Assembly (NCBI GenBank): GCA_946630785.1
Contig: CAMOZC010000004.1
Location: forward strand, 1 to 37,045
Reading direction: 5' to 3'
From: an uncultured Clostridia bacterium
Lineage (GTDB): Bacteria; Bacillota; Clostridia; Christensenellales; UBA1242
DNA length: 37,045 bases
Part shown: piece by piece, positions 5,409 to 13,475 of the stretch
Layout: every line of letters starts with the position of its first letter
Position numbering within the stretch: position 1 is the stretch's first letter
Notes under the pieces: generated by a model
The model's database searches: none
The model's input: only the letters and a program-made list of their open reading frames with translations
Told to the model about the DNA's origin: nothing
Translations under genes and position numbers: made by a program

Positions 5409-7007
5409 TTATTCATTACGGAACAAAACGATGATGTCCGATTTCCCATAACCATTGGGTTCAAAGAAGTTGAATGGTAACGTACTAGATCTCACATCGT
5501 TTTCGACATAAGGATGATAATATTGTTCTAAGAATTTACGATTCAGATCGTATTTATGACGATAGGTAATTACAAAATCACACAGTTTGCTACTGATGGT
5601 TTGTTCAAAGGCGTCAAACATCTCTGGAAAATCTTCCTTAGCAAAACAGTTTTCAGCATAATAACGGACATTCGGCACTATGCCCGCAGCATTATAAAAT
5701 CCACAGTCCGCCATCAAATAACAGAACAAAGTTGCTGGCTTTTCTGCAGTTTTGTTATACTCCCCAATCATATCTGCCACCACCAGTTGTGCATATGCTT
5801 CGCGCGGACGATTAATCTCCACCCGATTCGTAACCATCGGTAACGCAGCAAAAAAGCTGATTACGACGATAATTACCGTCCCTACTATTTTAAGCGTTCG
5901 GCGTTGTATCGTGATTTCTACAGCCTGCAACATACTTGACACAACTTTCAGAGCGTAAATCACACCCAAAACCGCATAAGCATGCATTGGCAAATAATAA
6001 TAAAAATAACCGCAGAAGAACCCAATCATAAACCAGGTTGAAAGCGCAGCAATTAACAATAATTTACCACTTCGGCGTTTCCAATTATGCACGGCAAAAC
6101 AAATTAAACCCCAAATCAACACGATGATATAATATGGACCAAGTAAAAATGACTGACCAAAATTCTTCAGCGGATTCACGTAAGATACGCTATTATCAGT
6201 TTGCGTATTACCATTGTAGTTGCCAATATTAACAAGGAAATAAACATTAAATAAATCATCCAGGGCGCCCAGTGCTGCGAAACAAATTATAACTGGAATC
6301 GCAACCAAAACAAAACCACCCAACATCACCCCGCAGCCACGCAAAACGACTTTCAGTTCACGGTTCTTCGCGTTAATCACAAACCAAATTATCAACGGTA
6401 CCAAAAAAAATTCTAGCATAGTGAATTTAACCCAAAACAAAATTCCCATACAAATGCCTAATGCTAAATCACGTTGCCAAGTCACAACTTTGTTGTCCAT
6501 GATAAAATCCAAGAAGCACAATAATCCATACGCAAAAATCGGGAAGCAAAACTCTTCCACGCAAGAACCTTCTAAGCCACGTGCAAGATTTGTACTCAAT
6601 ACCATCATCATCAAAGGCACGACCGCCAAACTCAACCACGGCGATAAAAATTTACGCGCAATACGGTAACAAAAGAACAAGAACAAACTGACACTTAAAA
6701 TTTCCAAGCACCATACGACAAACTGCGAATTTGGGAACAAGCACGCCACCGCAAAAACCGCATAAACAATCGGACCCTTTTGCTCAAACAAATCACGGTA
6801 TGGGACCTTACCGGCAAGAATACCATGACCCATTGTGGTAAACCATTGGTAATCACAATGCGGATTAAAAGTATGGATTGGCGAATTCAGACCATAGAAA
6901 AACATAAAAAATAACGACACAGATAAACAAACTAAATAAACCACCCACGGGCGGAAATCTTTAGCAACTGACTGAATTGGTGTTTCAGTTTCGTTCACAG
7001 TATCCAT
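5409..7007 (-). CDS. GT39-like polytopic membrane glycosyltransferase
   Basis: 532 residues with about ten or more hydrophobic helices starting at 20-40. The first extracytoplasmic loop has the diagnostic acidic pattern CDYQWFTTMGHG, then KVPYRDLFEQKGP (Asp52, Asp72), as in the PMT/ArnT-type glycosyltransferase family 39 and its bacterial relatives that transfer a sugar from a polyprenyl phosphate carrier outside the membrane. The last ~140 residues form a soluble C-terminal domain (REAYAQLVVADMIGEYNK, CYLMADCGFYNAAG). The acceptor, protein or cell-wall polymer, is unknown. It starts 10 bases after a good -10 and lacks a strong Shine-Dalgarno. The downstream NUDIX gene has its own promoter. 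Confidence 0.75.
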   Translation of the reverse strand: MDTVNETETPIQSVAKDFRPWVVYLVCLSVSLFFMFFYGLNSPIHTFNPHCDYQWFTTMGHGILAGKVPYRDLFEQKGPIVYAVFAVACLFPNSQFVVWCLEILSVSLFLFFCYRIARKFLSPWLSLAVVPLMMMVLSTNLARGLEGSCVEEFCFPIFAYGLLCFLDFIMDNKVVTWQRDLALGICMGILFWVKFTMLEFFLVPLIIWFVINAKNRELKVVLRGCGVMLGGFVLVAIPVIICFAALGALDDLFNVYFLVNIGNYNGNTQTDNSVSYVNPLKNFGQSFLLGPYYIIVLIWGLICFAVHNWKRRSGKLLLIAALSTWFMIGFFCGYFYYYLPMHAYAVLGVIYALKVVSSMLQAVEITIQRRTLKIVGTVIIVVISFFAALPMVTNRVEINRPREAYAQLVVADMIGEYNKTAEKPATLFCYLMADCGFYNAAGIVPNVRYYAENCFAKEDFPEMFDAFEQTISSKLCDFVITYRHKYDLNRKFLEQYYHPYVENDVRSSTLPFNFFEPNGYGKSDIIVLFRNE

Positions 7008-7017
7008 AAATCAATCC

Positions 7018-7046
7018 AGTATACACTGGCAATAAACGAACCGCAA
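7018..7046 (-). promoter_or_regulatory. Promoter of the membrane glycosyltransferase
   Basis: Minus-strand -35 TTGCGG (7041-7046), 17-base spacer, -10 TATACT (7018-7023). Ten bases separate the -10 from ATG 7007, so a leader of only about 4 bases is predicted. It sits between this gene and the stop of the upstream gene at 7052. Confidence 0.5.
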
Positions 7047-7051
7047 AAACT

Positions 7052-7765
7052 TTATTTAATGGTTTCAGTTTCAGGTTCATAACTGTAAAGAACTTTATCA
7101 ATGCCATCCATTTTTTTTGGTTTTTGGCTATCGGTTTTCTTCATATCAACCATGTCGGCGTCTGGTACAGCTACACCCAAAGATAATAATTTATTTTGAC
7201 AATCTTCAATTCTTAATTCTAATTCATGATGCCATTTGAAATTTATTTCAATGTGCTCATTACGTTCTTGCTCACTTTTTTCAATGAATCTTTTTTTCAT
7301 GCGTTTTTTATCTTCTTCGCTGATAACATGTTTTTTTGCATATTTATTTAAGCGACGTTTCAGTATCGGAAGCGATTCTGTATAAAAGGAATAGCACTCT
7401 TTGTAGAATTGAATTTTTCCACGTTTCCCAAGTTTGAAAAAATCTTTTTCGTAATCTTTTAATAACTCATCGTCAATGTTAGAAGCGAGATCAACAAAAT
7501 CGTCATAAGTATCATCTTCATCCCCGTATACCTCATCTTCATCTAGCACACGAAAATCCAAACGGAAATTACCAACCAACCACCAAAGTTTTTCTTCAAC
7601 TTGTTCTTTAGTCATCGGACAACCTTTTTTATCTAAAATGACTTCCCCTACCGATGCTTCACTGATTGCTTTCTTTTCGGCAGCCGTATGTTTAGCTTCA
7701 CCTGCTTTTAGTAAAGTTTTATCATTTTCCGTGATTGTGGTACTTTTCAATTTCCCCATTGACAT
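7052..7765 (-). CDS. Charged soluble protein of unknown function
   Basis: 237 residues, not recognised. No signal peptide or membrane helix. A strongly acidic stretch near residue 75-100 (DEDEVYGDEDDTYDDFVDL) is followed by a basic, helical and probably coiled-coil region at about 130-205 (LKRRLNKYAKKHVISEEDKK, EKSEQERNEHIE). The tail contains KKTDSQKPKKMDGIDKVLYSYEPETETIK. Start ATG 7765 has GGAG six bases upstream. It is followed 44 bases later by the glycosyltransferase, which has its own promoter, so a functional link is not implied. No cysteine- or histidine-rich metal site seen. Confidence 0.6.
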   Translation of the reverse strand: MSMGKLKSTTITENDKTLLKAGEAKHTAAEKKAISEASVGEVILDKKGCPMTKEQVEEKLWWLVGNFRLDFRVLDEDEVYGDEDDTYDDFVDLASNIDDELLKDYEKDFFKLGKRGKIQFYKECYSFYTESLPILKRRLNKYAKKHVISEEDKKRMKKRFIEKSEQERNEHIEINFKWHHELELRIEDCQNKLLSLGVAVPDADMVDMKKTDSQKPKKMDGIDKVLYSYEPETETIK

Positions 7766-7858
7766 ATCTTACTCCACCGCGCGCAAAATTACAAGACCGA
7801 AATTCATATAAAATCATCCAATGAAATAATTAACGATATTGGGAATCAAAAACATATT

Positions 7859-8623
7859 TTACGCTGAATAACTTTTGCCAAACATTTTTTCCGCAAAATG
7901 CGTATTCACGTTTTTAGAATCCATCACGGTTAAAACATCGGTACTATTAAATTCATAATCGAAATAAGCACCTTCGCCTAAACGGCAACCTAACATGCAA
8001 TACATACGAATCAATGGTGGTAATTGTTGTTTTACCAAGTCCATATTAATTTCATTTTCGGGTAACAAATCCAACTTCGTGCAAGGTTCTTTGGCATAAC
8101 ACATCATTGTTTTATCTTCCAACAAATAATGATAGTGGCAATAGGACAAAGCATGTTTAAGTGCTTCTGGGTCTACACCATGTAAACTGGATGTACCAAA
8201 AACATAACGACAATCTTGCAAACTAGCATACTCAAAGATTGCGTGTAGCAATAATTTAATAGCCGGTCCATTGCGGTAATCACTATGCACCACCGCACGT
8301 CCTAATTCCAACAAGCGAATCCCTGGTTTTCTTAAATTGCTGATATCAAATTCACTTTCGCACAAAAATTCCTGATTAGGATTTTTAATGTTAGATAACA
8401 AACGATAGGTACCAATCACTTGATTTGTTTCCATGTCCTTCACAATTAAATGATCACAAATCGCATCATATTCACTTTTATCGTTCGTTGCCTCGGAAGA
8501 TTGATTAAATGCTAAAACCAATAATTGGTAACGCAATTCCTGAGCAGCTGTCAACTCTTCTGGTTCATTTGCCAAACCAACGCATAAATTGCCGATTGGT
8601 TTAATTGCATCAAACATAATCAT
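7859..8623 (-). CDS. OlsB-like GNAT N-acyltransferase (ornithine lipid type)
   Basis: 254 residues (252 if the second ATG at 8617 is used). The family (COG3176) transfers a 3-hydroxyacyl group from acyl-ACP to the alpha-amine of ornithine or a similar amine, making a lyso-aminolipid. Visible landmarks in order: ELRYQLLVLAF, CDHLIVKD with NQVIGTYRLL, ESEFDIS, LLELGRAVVHSDYRNG (the acyl-donor binding GNAT core), HAIFEYASLQDCRYVFGTSS, and at the end a strand block with LGCRLGEGAYFDYEF. It is divergent from a PlsC-like acyltransferase, as expected for an OlsA/OlsB pair. No Shine-Dalgarno; ATG lies 7 bases after the -10. The amine substrate is inferred, not shown. Confidence 0.8.
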   Translation of the reverse strand: MIMFDAIKPIGNLCVGLANEPEELTAAQELRYQLLVLAFNQSSEATNDKSEYDAICDHLIVKDMETNQVIGTYRLLSNIKNPNQEFLCESEFDISNLRKPGIRLLELGRAVVHSDYRNGPAIKLLLHAIFEYASLQDCRYVFGTSSLHGVDPEALKHALSYCHYHYLLEDKTMMCYAKEPCTKLDLLPENEINMDLVKQQLPPLIRMYCMLGCRLGEGAYFDYEFNSTDVLTVMDSKNVNTHFAEKMFGKSYSA

Positions 8624-8630
8624 ATACTGT

Positions 8631-8659
8631 ATTATGTTTAGTTTTTAACTGACCGTCAA
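8631..8659 (-). promoter_or_regulatory. Promoter of the OlsB-like gene, predicted leaderless
   Basis: Minus-strand -35 TTGACG (8654-8659), 17-base spacer, -10 CATAAT (8631-8636). Seven bases then lead to ATG 8623, so +1 should be at or next to the A of ATG. Confidence 0.65.
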
Positions 8660-8666
8660 TCACAAT

Positions 8667-8695
8667 TTGACAATCAACACGATAAAACATAAACT
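8667..8695 (+). promoter_or_regulatory. Promoter of the PlsC-like gene, predicted leaderless
   Basis: Plus-strand -35 TTGACA (8667-8672), 17-base spacer, -10 TAAACT (8690-8695). Six bases separate it from the TTG start at 8702. The -35 boxes of the two divergent promoters are only seven bases apart, so RNA polymerases would compete or be co-regulated. Confidence 0.6.
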
Positions 8696-8701
8696 TAATT
8701 A

Positions 8702-9982
8702 TTGAGTAAATTAATAAACTGCCAACAGAAATTATTACATCATGAGGTTTCAAGCCCGAATCCATTTTGGTGGCGCTTGCTAAGTTTTGTCTGCAAACAT
8801 CAAGCCAAAAAGCATCATGTTAAGTTTACTTACCACGGCGATGTTAAACAATATGCTAATCAGCAAATCATCATGCTGGCACAACATTGTTCCCGGGAAG
8901 AATTCTTTTATACGCTGGCTGGTTTTCCGAAAAAAGATTTACATATCGTGGTAGGCTACCAAAATTTTTTGCGCAAAAATCGCATTTGGTTTTTGCCAGC
9001 AATTGGTGCCATTCCCAAATACCTATACAGCCAAGATACATTATCTGTACGTAAAATGCTACGTGTCATTCAACGCGGAGAAAGTTTATTATTATATCCT
9101 GAAGGTATTCAATCGACCAGTGGCCGTACTCAACCCATCAACCCCGCCACCATCAAGTTGTTAAAAAAATGTGGCTTGCCTGTAGTTTTATGCAGTTCAC
9201 AAGGTGCTTATCTGACTCGTCCACGCTACTCACCTATCATTCGTCGCGGTCAAATCAATTATCAATATCAACTGTTATTTACTCCACAAGAACTGGCTGA
9301 ACTTTCCGAAGATCAAATCTACGACAAATTATTAAACAACTTTCGTTACAACGATTTCGATTTCAACCAAAAATTTCACATCGCTTACCGCGGCAAAGTT
9401 CCTAACATCACAGGGCTGAATAATATTATTTTCCGTTGCCCGGTTTGCGGACAGGATTTTGGTTTCCAAATTGAACATGACACTATGACTTGCACACACT
9501 GTGGCTTAGCGGTAACTATGGACGCTTATTACCAGTTACACGCAAATAAAGCATCATTCAAGTTTACTAACATCGATCAATGGTATCAATGGCAACGTCA
9601 AATTGTTCACCATTCTGTCAACCAAAACGACTTTACCTACACGCTACCAGTTCAAATTGGCGACATTAACTTACGAACTTTAGTTGCACGCCCCGACATC
9701 ATTGGTACCGGCACTTTAACTTTAACACACGAATGTTTAATTTACCAAGGCACCTATCGCAACCAAAACACCACACTAACGTTTGATTTACACTTGATTC
9801 CATCATTACCCTTTGACCCCGTTTTACATAATGTTGACATGATTTATAATAACCAATACTATTGTTTTATACCCACGGCTAATCCATTAGCATGCGTGCA
9901 GTTAACCTTAATGGTTGAAGAACTACACAACCGCATCGATCCAGCGTGGCGCAAAGTTTGTGAGGATGTTTATGACTATTAA
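8702..9982 (+). CDS. PlsC-like lysophospholipid acyltransferase with zinc ribbon
   Basis: 426 residues, TTG start. The PlsC domain (about 30-230) shows the acyltransferase His box in altered form, QHCSREEF (His62-x4-Glu67 in place of NHx4D), and the phosphate-binding motif LLLYPEGIQS with GLPVVLCSSQGAY downstream. A CxxC-x14-CxxC zinc ribbon follows (Cys246, 249, 264, 267), as in clostridial PlsC variants, then a ~140-residue C-terminal domain of unknown role. It should acylate a lyso-lipid at the membrane face. Divergent from the OlsB-like gene, so it may be the second (OlsA-type) step. The next gene overlaps its end by 11 bases. No membrane helix is obvious. Confidence 0.8.
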   Translation: MSKLINCQQKLLHHEVSSPNPFWWRLLSFVCKHQAKKHHVKFTYHGDVKQYANQQIIMLAQHCSREEFFYTLAGFPKKDLHIVVGYQNFLRKNRIWFLPAIGAIPKYLYSQDTLSVRKMLRVIQRGESLLLYPEGIQSTSGRTQPINPATIKLLKKCGLPVVLCSSQGAYLTRPRYSPIIRRGQINYQYQLLFTPQELAELSEDQIYDKLLNNFRYNDFDFNQKFHIAYRGKVPNITGLNNIIFRCPVCGQDFGFQIEHDTMTCTHCGLAVTMDAYYQLHANKASFKFTNIDQWYQWQRQIVHHSVNQNDFTYTLPVQIGDINLRTLVARPDIIGTGTLTLTHECLIYQGTYRNQNTTLTFDLHLIPSLPFDPVLHNVDMIYNNQYYCFIPTANPLACVQLTLMVEELHNRIDPAWRKVCEDVYDY

Positions 9983-10763
9983 ATCCAAAAAAAAAGTTAG
10001 TGATTATATCTTATTGGGCGTCTTGTGCGTCTTAGTTGTCGCCATCGTAACATTTTGCATTTTCAAATGGTCTTTAATCGTCAGTCTTTTTGATTACTTA
10101 ATCAAGGGTAAAAACATTTTGCGAGAATACATTTTATCGTTTGGCATTTGGGGTGTAATTGCTATCTCCTTACTGATTGTTTTTTGTTTCTTTTTCCCGA
10201 TTATTTCTTCCCTACCCTTGCAAATTATCGCTTTAGTTACTTATGGGCTTTGGGGTGGTACCTTGTTAATTGCACTTTCCTTTACTTTTGGCAGTCAATT
10301 ACTCTACTTATTCCAACATAATTTCAAAGCCTTTATGTATACCGCTAAGCAACGCAAGAAGCAAGCTGACATTGAAGCCCGAATTCAAAACAGCAGTCGT
10401 AACATTTACGGCGTAATGTTTTGGCTTTACATCATTCCATGTATCCCGTTTTTAATTATTGCGTCAGTTGCTTTGCGTAGCAATATGAAATGGTGGAAAT
10501 ATACCCTATTTACTTCTCTGGGACCAGTACCGGAAATTTTGGTAACCTTGTTACTAGGTAATCAATTAATCAGTGCTGGTTCTCCTGTTTGGAGTTTCAT
10601 GATTTTAATTGGCATGCTTGCTTTGGTCGTACTGTCATTTGTTTTTCAAGACAAAATGATTTATTGGGTATTTAAGCCCAAGAAAACAGTTTCGACCAAT
10701 AACACTGCGACGCAGACCTCTGATGAAAACCAAAACGCGCCCGAACAACCGGACGCGCACTAA
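9972..10763 (+). CDS. VTT-domain (DedA/TVP38-like) membrane protein
   Basis: 263 residues from ATG 9972, which has GAGG six bases upstream; the stop of the PlsC-like gene lies 11 bases inside, so translation is coupled. Membrane helices lie at about 10-32, 55-82, 85-110, 147-170 and 205-225. The pattern FFFPIISSLPLQIIALVTYGLWGG, followed by a helical segment and YIIPCIPFLIIA, fits VTT (DedA/TMEM41/VMP1/TVP38) proteins, which are linked to lipid transport or scrambling. Placement behind an acyltransferase supports a lipid role. The last residues (PEQPDAH) are coded by a terminator stem. The C-terminal 35 residues are polar. Confidence 0.7.
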   Translation: MTIKSKKKVSDYILLGVLCVLVVAIVTFCIFKWSLIVSLFDYLIKGKNILREYILSFGIWGVIAISLLIVFCFFFPIISSLPLQIIALVTYGLWGGTLLIALSFTFGSQLLYLFQHNFKAFMYTAKQRKKQADIEARIQNSSRNIYGVMFWLYIIPCIPFLIIASVALRSNMKWWKYTLFTSLGPVPEILVTLLLGNQLISAGSPVWSFMILIGMLALVVLSFVFQDKMIYWVFKPKKTVSTNNTATQTSDENQNAPEQPDAH

Positions 10764-10771
10764 TTTTTTTT
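10736..10771. terminator. Bidirectional terminator overlapping the VTT gene end
   Basis: Arms 10736-10743 and 10750-10757 with loop AACAAC-type, followed on plus by eight T (10764-10771) and on minus by TTTTGGTTTT. One pair is C-A on the plus-strand RNA but G-U on the minus-strand RNA, so the stem is better for the fakA transcript. The stop codon of the VTT gene lies between stem and T run. Confidence 0.75.
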
Positions 10772-10783
10772 AATCATCAATAT

Positions 10784-12442
10784 TTAATTCATCACAACGT
10801 ACAAATCGTAAATTTCTTGTCCACCGTCAATTTCGTAAACTTCCAAATCAGGATACTTGGTAGCTAAATAGTTTTTAGCAAACTCTTTTTCTTTAGAACT
10901 AAAATTTTTACCATAAATCAAAGTCGCACATACCTTTTGTTCCGGCTGCATCTGGTCTAACAAGTTAATAACCACACGTGGTTTCAACGCATGCACTGTT
11001 ACAATATTTTCATCAACCAAGCCAACAAAATCACCTTCTTTAATCGACAAGCCGTTACATACAGTTGTACGACTTGCCACGGTTATGGCACCAGTCCTTG
11101 CATTTTTAATTTCACTTTCAATGTTTTCCACGATAGCAGAATCATCTTCCACGGTAAAATCCAACATCGACAAACCCGCATATCCTTCACCAATATTGCG
11201 TGTTTTGATAATATGAATCTTAGCAGCTTTATACTTATCGGCAGCTTGTTTAGCAGCCAAAATCACATTACTGTTATTTGCGAAGACAAAAATAATTTCT
11301 GCATTAGCTTCCGTGTATGCTTGGATAAAATCGCTACTAGCTGGATTGTTGGTTTGTCCACCATCAATCACGACATCCGCGCCAAATTCTTTAAAGACAG
11401 ACTTCACACCAGCACCGTTAGCCACCGCCACCACTCCGTATTTCTTGCGTTGTTTGTTTTCCACAACCTTTGGAGCAAAGTTGTTTTGGATTTGAGTTTC
11501 GCTATGTTGTAAAGTCATATTTTCAACTTTAACTTTTAAAAACTCACCAAAACGTCCACAATACTCTAACAATTTGTACGGTTCAAAAGTATGCACATGC
11601 ACTTTAATCGTATAGCCATTTTGTACCACTACCAACGAATCGCCGATAGAATTCAAGAAGTCTTTTAAAGCGTTTAAATCAAACTTGTCAATATCGCATT
11701 TGTGTTTAGTTAATTGCAACAATACTTCTGAGCAATAACCAAATTCTAAAACACTATTTTCGTTAAATTTATGGTAATCAACTTCGGAGGTGTCCACAGT
11801 TTTACTACTTGTGATTTCAACATTTTCGCCGCGCAAGTACTTAGCGCAACCTTCAAAAATGTAATACAAACCGGCGCCGCCTGAATCCACCACGCCGTTA
11901 TCCTTTAATTTTTGCAATTTGTCTGGCGTAGCTTCTACTGATTTTTTAACAATTTGCAACAACTGGTCTACAAAATCCAACGCCGACATTTTAGATAAAT
12001 CTAACGCCTTTAAACTTTCAGTCGTTTCACGCGCTACCGTCAAGATTGTACCTTCGGTCGGTTGGTCTACTGCACTATATCCTTGTTTGGTAGCACTCTC
12101 AAATGCAATCACTAAATCCGCTAAAACAATTGTATCTTTATTCGTGATGCCGTTAGCAAACCCATCAAACAACTGCGATAAAATTACTCCCGAATTGCCA
12201 CGCGCTGCATTCAACATTCCGTCCGAAGCAATCCGTGCCACGGTAGCCACACTGCTCTCTTTTAAGTCTTTGATTGCTCGCACACCGCCTTGCAAAGTTA
12301 AATACATGTTTTCGCCTGTATCACCATCTGGAATTGGGAATACATTCAAGTCATTAACAATCTTTTTATTTTGCAACAAAGAACTCAGACCATACTGCAT
12401 CAAATCATTTAAGATATTTCCATCAATGATAACCTGTTCCAT
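10784..12442 (-). CDS. fakA: Fatty acid kinase subunit FakA (DAK2/YloV family)
   Basis: 552 residues. FakA phosphorylates a fatty acid held by a FakB (DegV) protein to acyl-phosphate with ATP. The DAK2 ATP-binding domain opens the protein: NVFPIPDGDTGENM (Asn33, Asp39, Asp41 for Mg) and ARGNSGVILSQLFDGFA; VDSGGAGLYYIFEGC ends it. A linker (about 215-300) is followed by the DegV-like C-terminal domain with VAVANGAGVKSVFKEFGAD and DGGQTNNPASSDF. The length matches the family (about 550). AGGAG lies 7 bases before ATG. It is 8 bases after plsX and is the last gene of degV-plsX-fakA. Its terminator is the shared hairpin at 10736. Confidence 0.93.
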   Translation of the reverse strand: MEQVIIDGNILNDLMQYGLSSLLQNKKIVNDLNVFPIPDGDTGENMYLTLQGGVRAIKDLKESSVATVARIASDGMLNAARGNSGVILSQLFDGFANGITNKDTIVLADLVIAFESATKQGYSAVDQPTEGTILTVARETTESLKALDLSKMSALDFVDQLLQIVKKSVEATPDKLQKLKDNGVVDSGGAGLYYIFEGCAKYLRGENVEITSSKTVDTSEVDYHKFNENSVLEFGYCSEVLLQLTKHKCDIDKFDLNALKDFLNSIGDSLVVVQNGYTIKVHVHTFEPYKLLEYCGRFGEFLKVKVENMTLQHSETQIQNNFAPKVVENKQRKKYGVVAVANGAGVKSVFKEFGADVVIDGGQTNNPASSDFIQAYTEANAEIIFVFANNSNVILAAKQAADKYKAAKIHIIKTRNIGEGYAGLSMLDFTVEDDSAIVENIESEIKNARTGAITVASRTTVCNGLSIKEGDFVGLVDENIVTVHALKPRVVINLLDQMQPEQKVCATLIYGKNFSSKEKEFAKNYLATKYPDLEVYEIDGGQEIYDLYVVMN

Positions 12443-12450
12443 CTTTTCTC

Positions 12451-13467
12451 CTAAGCCAACGCCGGCATGTGGCTAATAGCCTCATCAATCAAACCGCGTA
12501 AATGATTTTTTTCAATATTGTAAGCTTGTTCAATACAATGTTTAATGGTAATCGCCTTACAAGAACCATGACCTTTAATAATAGTTTTAGCACAGCCTAA
12601 TAGAACGCCACCACCATAGTTGTTGTAATCCATAAAATCTTTTAAGCGCATAATATCTTTTTTTAAGAATAAAGCACCCATCTTGGTTTTCAGATTTTTC
12701 GTAAATGTTGCTTTCAATAATTTCAACATTTCCAAACACGAACCTTCCACGGCTTTACACAAAACATTACCAGCAAAACCGTCGCACACAATCAAATCGT
12801 ATTTTCCGCTAATCGCGTCGCGACTTTCCATATTGCCAACAAAATTTAATGTCTTATCGGCCGCTAATAATTGGTAAGTATTTTTACGTACCGTGTCGCC
12901 CTTTTCTGGTTCCACTCCCACATTTAACAAAGCAACACGCGGTTTTTCGATGTTATAGGTCTTTTGTAAATACAAATTTGCCATAATCGCGAATTGGTGC
13001 AACATATAATCATCGCATTCAACATTTGCACCACTGTCGCAAATTGCCACCATACCTTGATTCATCGTTGGCATCACAGGACAAAACGCTGGTCTTTTTA
13101 TTCCATGAATACGACCCAAACGCAACACACTACCCGCAATAATTGCGCCTGTAGAGCCATTGGAAACCAGTGCATTCAATTCGTCATTACCACGCATCAT
13201 TTCAAAAGCTTTATATAAGGAACTTTGTGTTTTATGACGGATTGCATCCGTCGGTTTATCATTACATGAAATTTCATCTGGTGCGTGTACAATTTCCACC
13301 CGCTCCATCGGACAATTTAATTGACTTAATTTCTCACTAATTACTGCCTCATCACCCAAGAAAATAATTTTTATATCTAGGTTTTCTTTCAAGGCCATGA
13401 CCGCACCTTGAATATTTACATCAGGGCTGTGATCGCCACCCAAAGTATCAACTAAAATATTTATCAT
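12451..13467 (-). CDS. plsX: Phosphate acyltransferase PlsX
   Basis: 338 residues. PlsX interconverts acyl-ACP and acyl-phosphate, the donor for PlsY in phospholipid synthesis. Family marks: LVDTLGGDHSPDVNIQGAVM at the N-terminus, HAPDEISCNDKPTDAIRHK (disordered loop), ALVSNGSTGAIIAGSVLRLG, CDSGANVECD, GVEPEKGD and VCDGFAGNVLCKAVEG. Full length for the family. GGTAGGAT lies 6-12 bases before ATG. It lies between degV and fakA with 8-base gaps on both sides. Sharing an operon with both Fak components means that exogenous fatty acids can be activated (FakAB) and moved onto ACP (PlsX) by one transcript. Confidence 0.95.
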   Translation of the reverse strand: MINILVDTLGGDHSPDVNIQGAVMALKENLDIKIIFLGDEAVISEKLSQLNCPMERVEIVHAPDEISCNDKPTDAIRHKTQSSLYKAFEMMRGNDELNALVSNGSTGAIIAGSVLRLGRIHGIKRPAFCPVMPTMNQGMVAICDSGANVECDDYMLHQFAIMANLYLQKTYNIEKPRVALLNVGVEPEKGDTVRKNTYQLLAADKTLNFVGNMESRDAISGKYDLIVCDGFAGNVLCKAVEGSCLEMLKLLKATFTKNLKTKMGALFLKKDIMRLKDFMDYNNYGGGVLLGCAKTIIKGHGSCKAITIKHCIEQAYNIEKNHLRGLIDEAISHMPALA

Positions 13468-13475
13468 CTTAAATC

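Noticed and set aside
11919-12476. Long open frames antisense to fakA and to the MMPL gene (also 20427-20732)
   Set aside because: They mirror well-supported coding genes on the other strand and have no start signals of their own.
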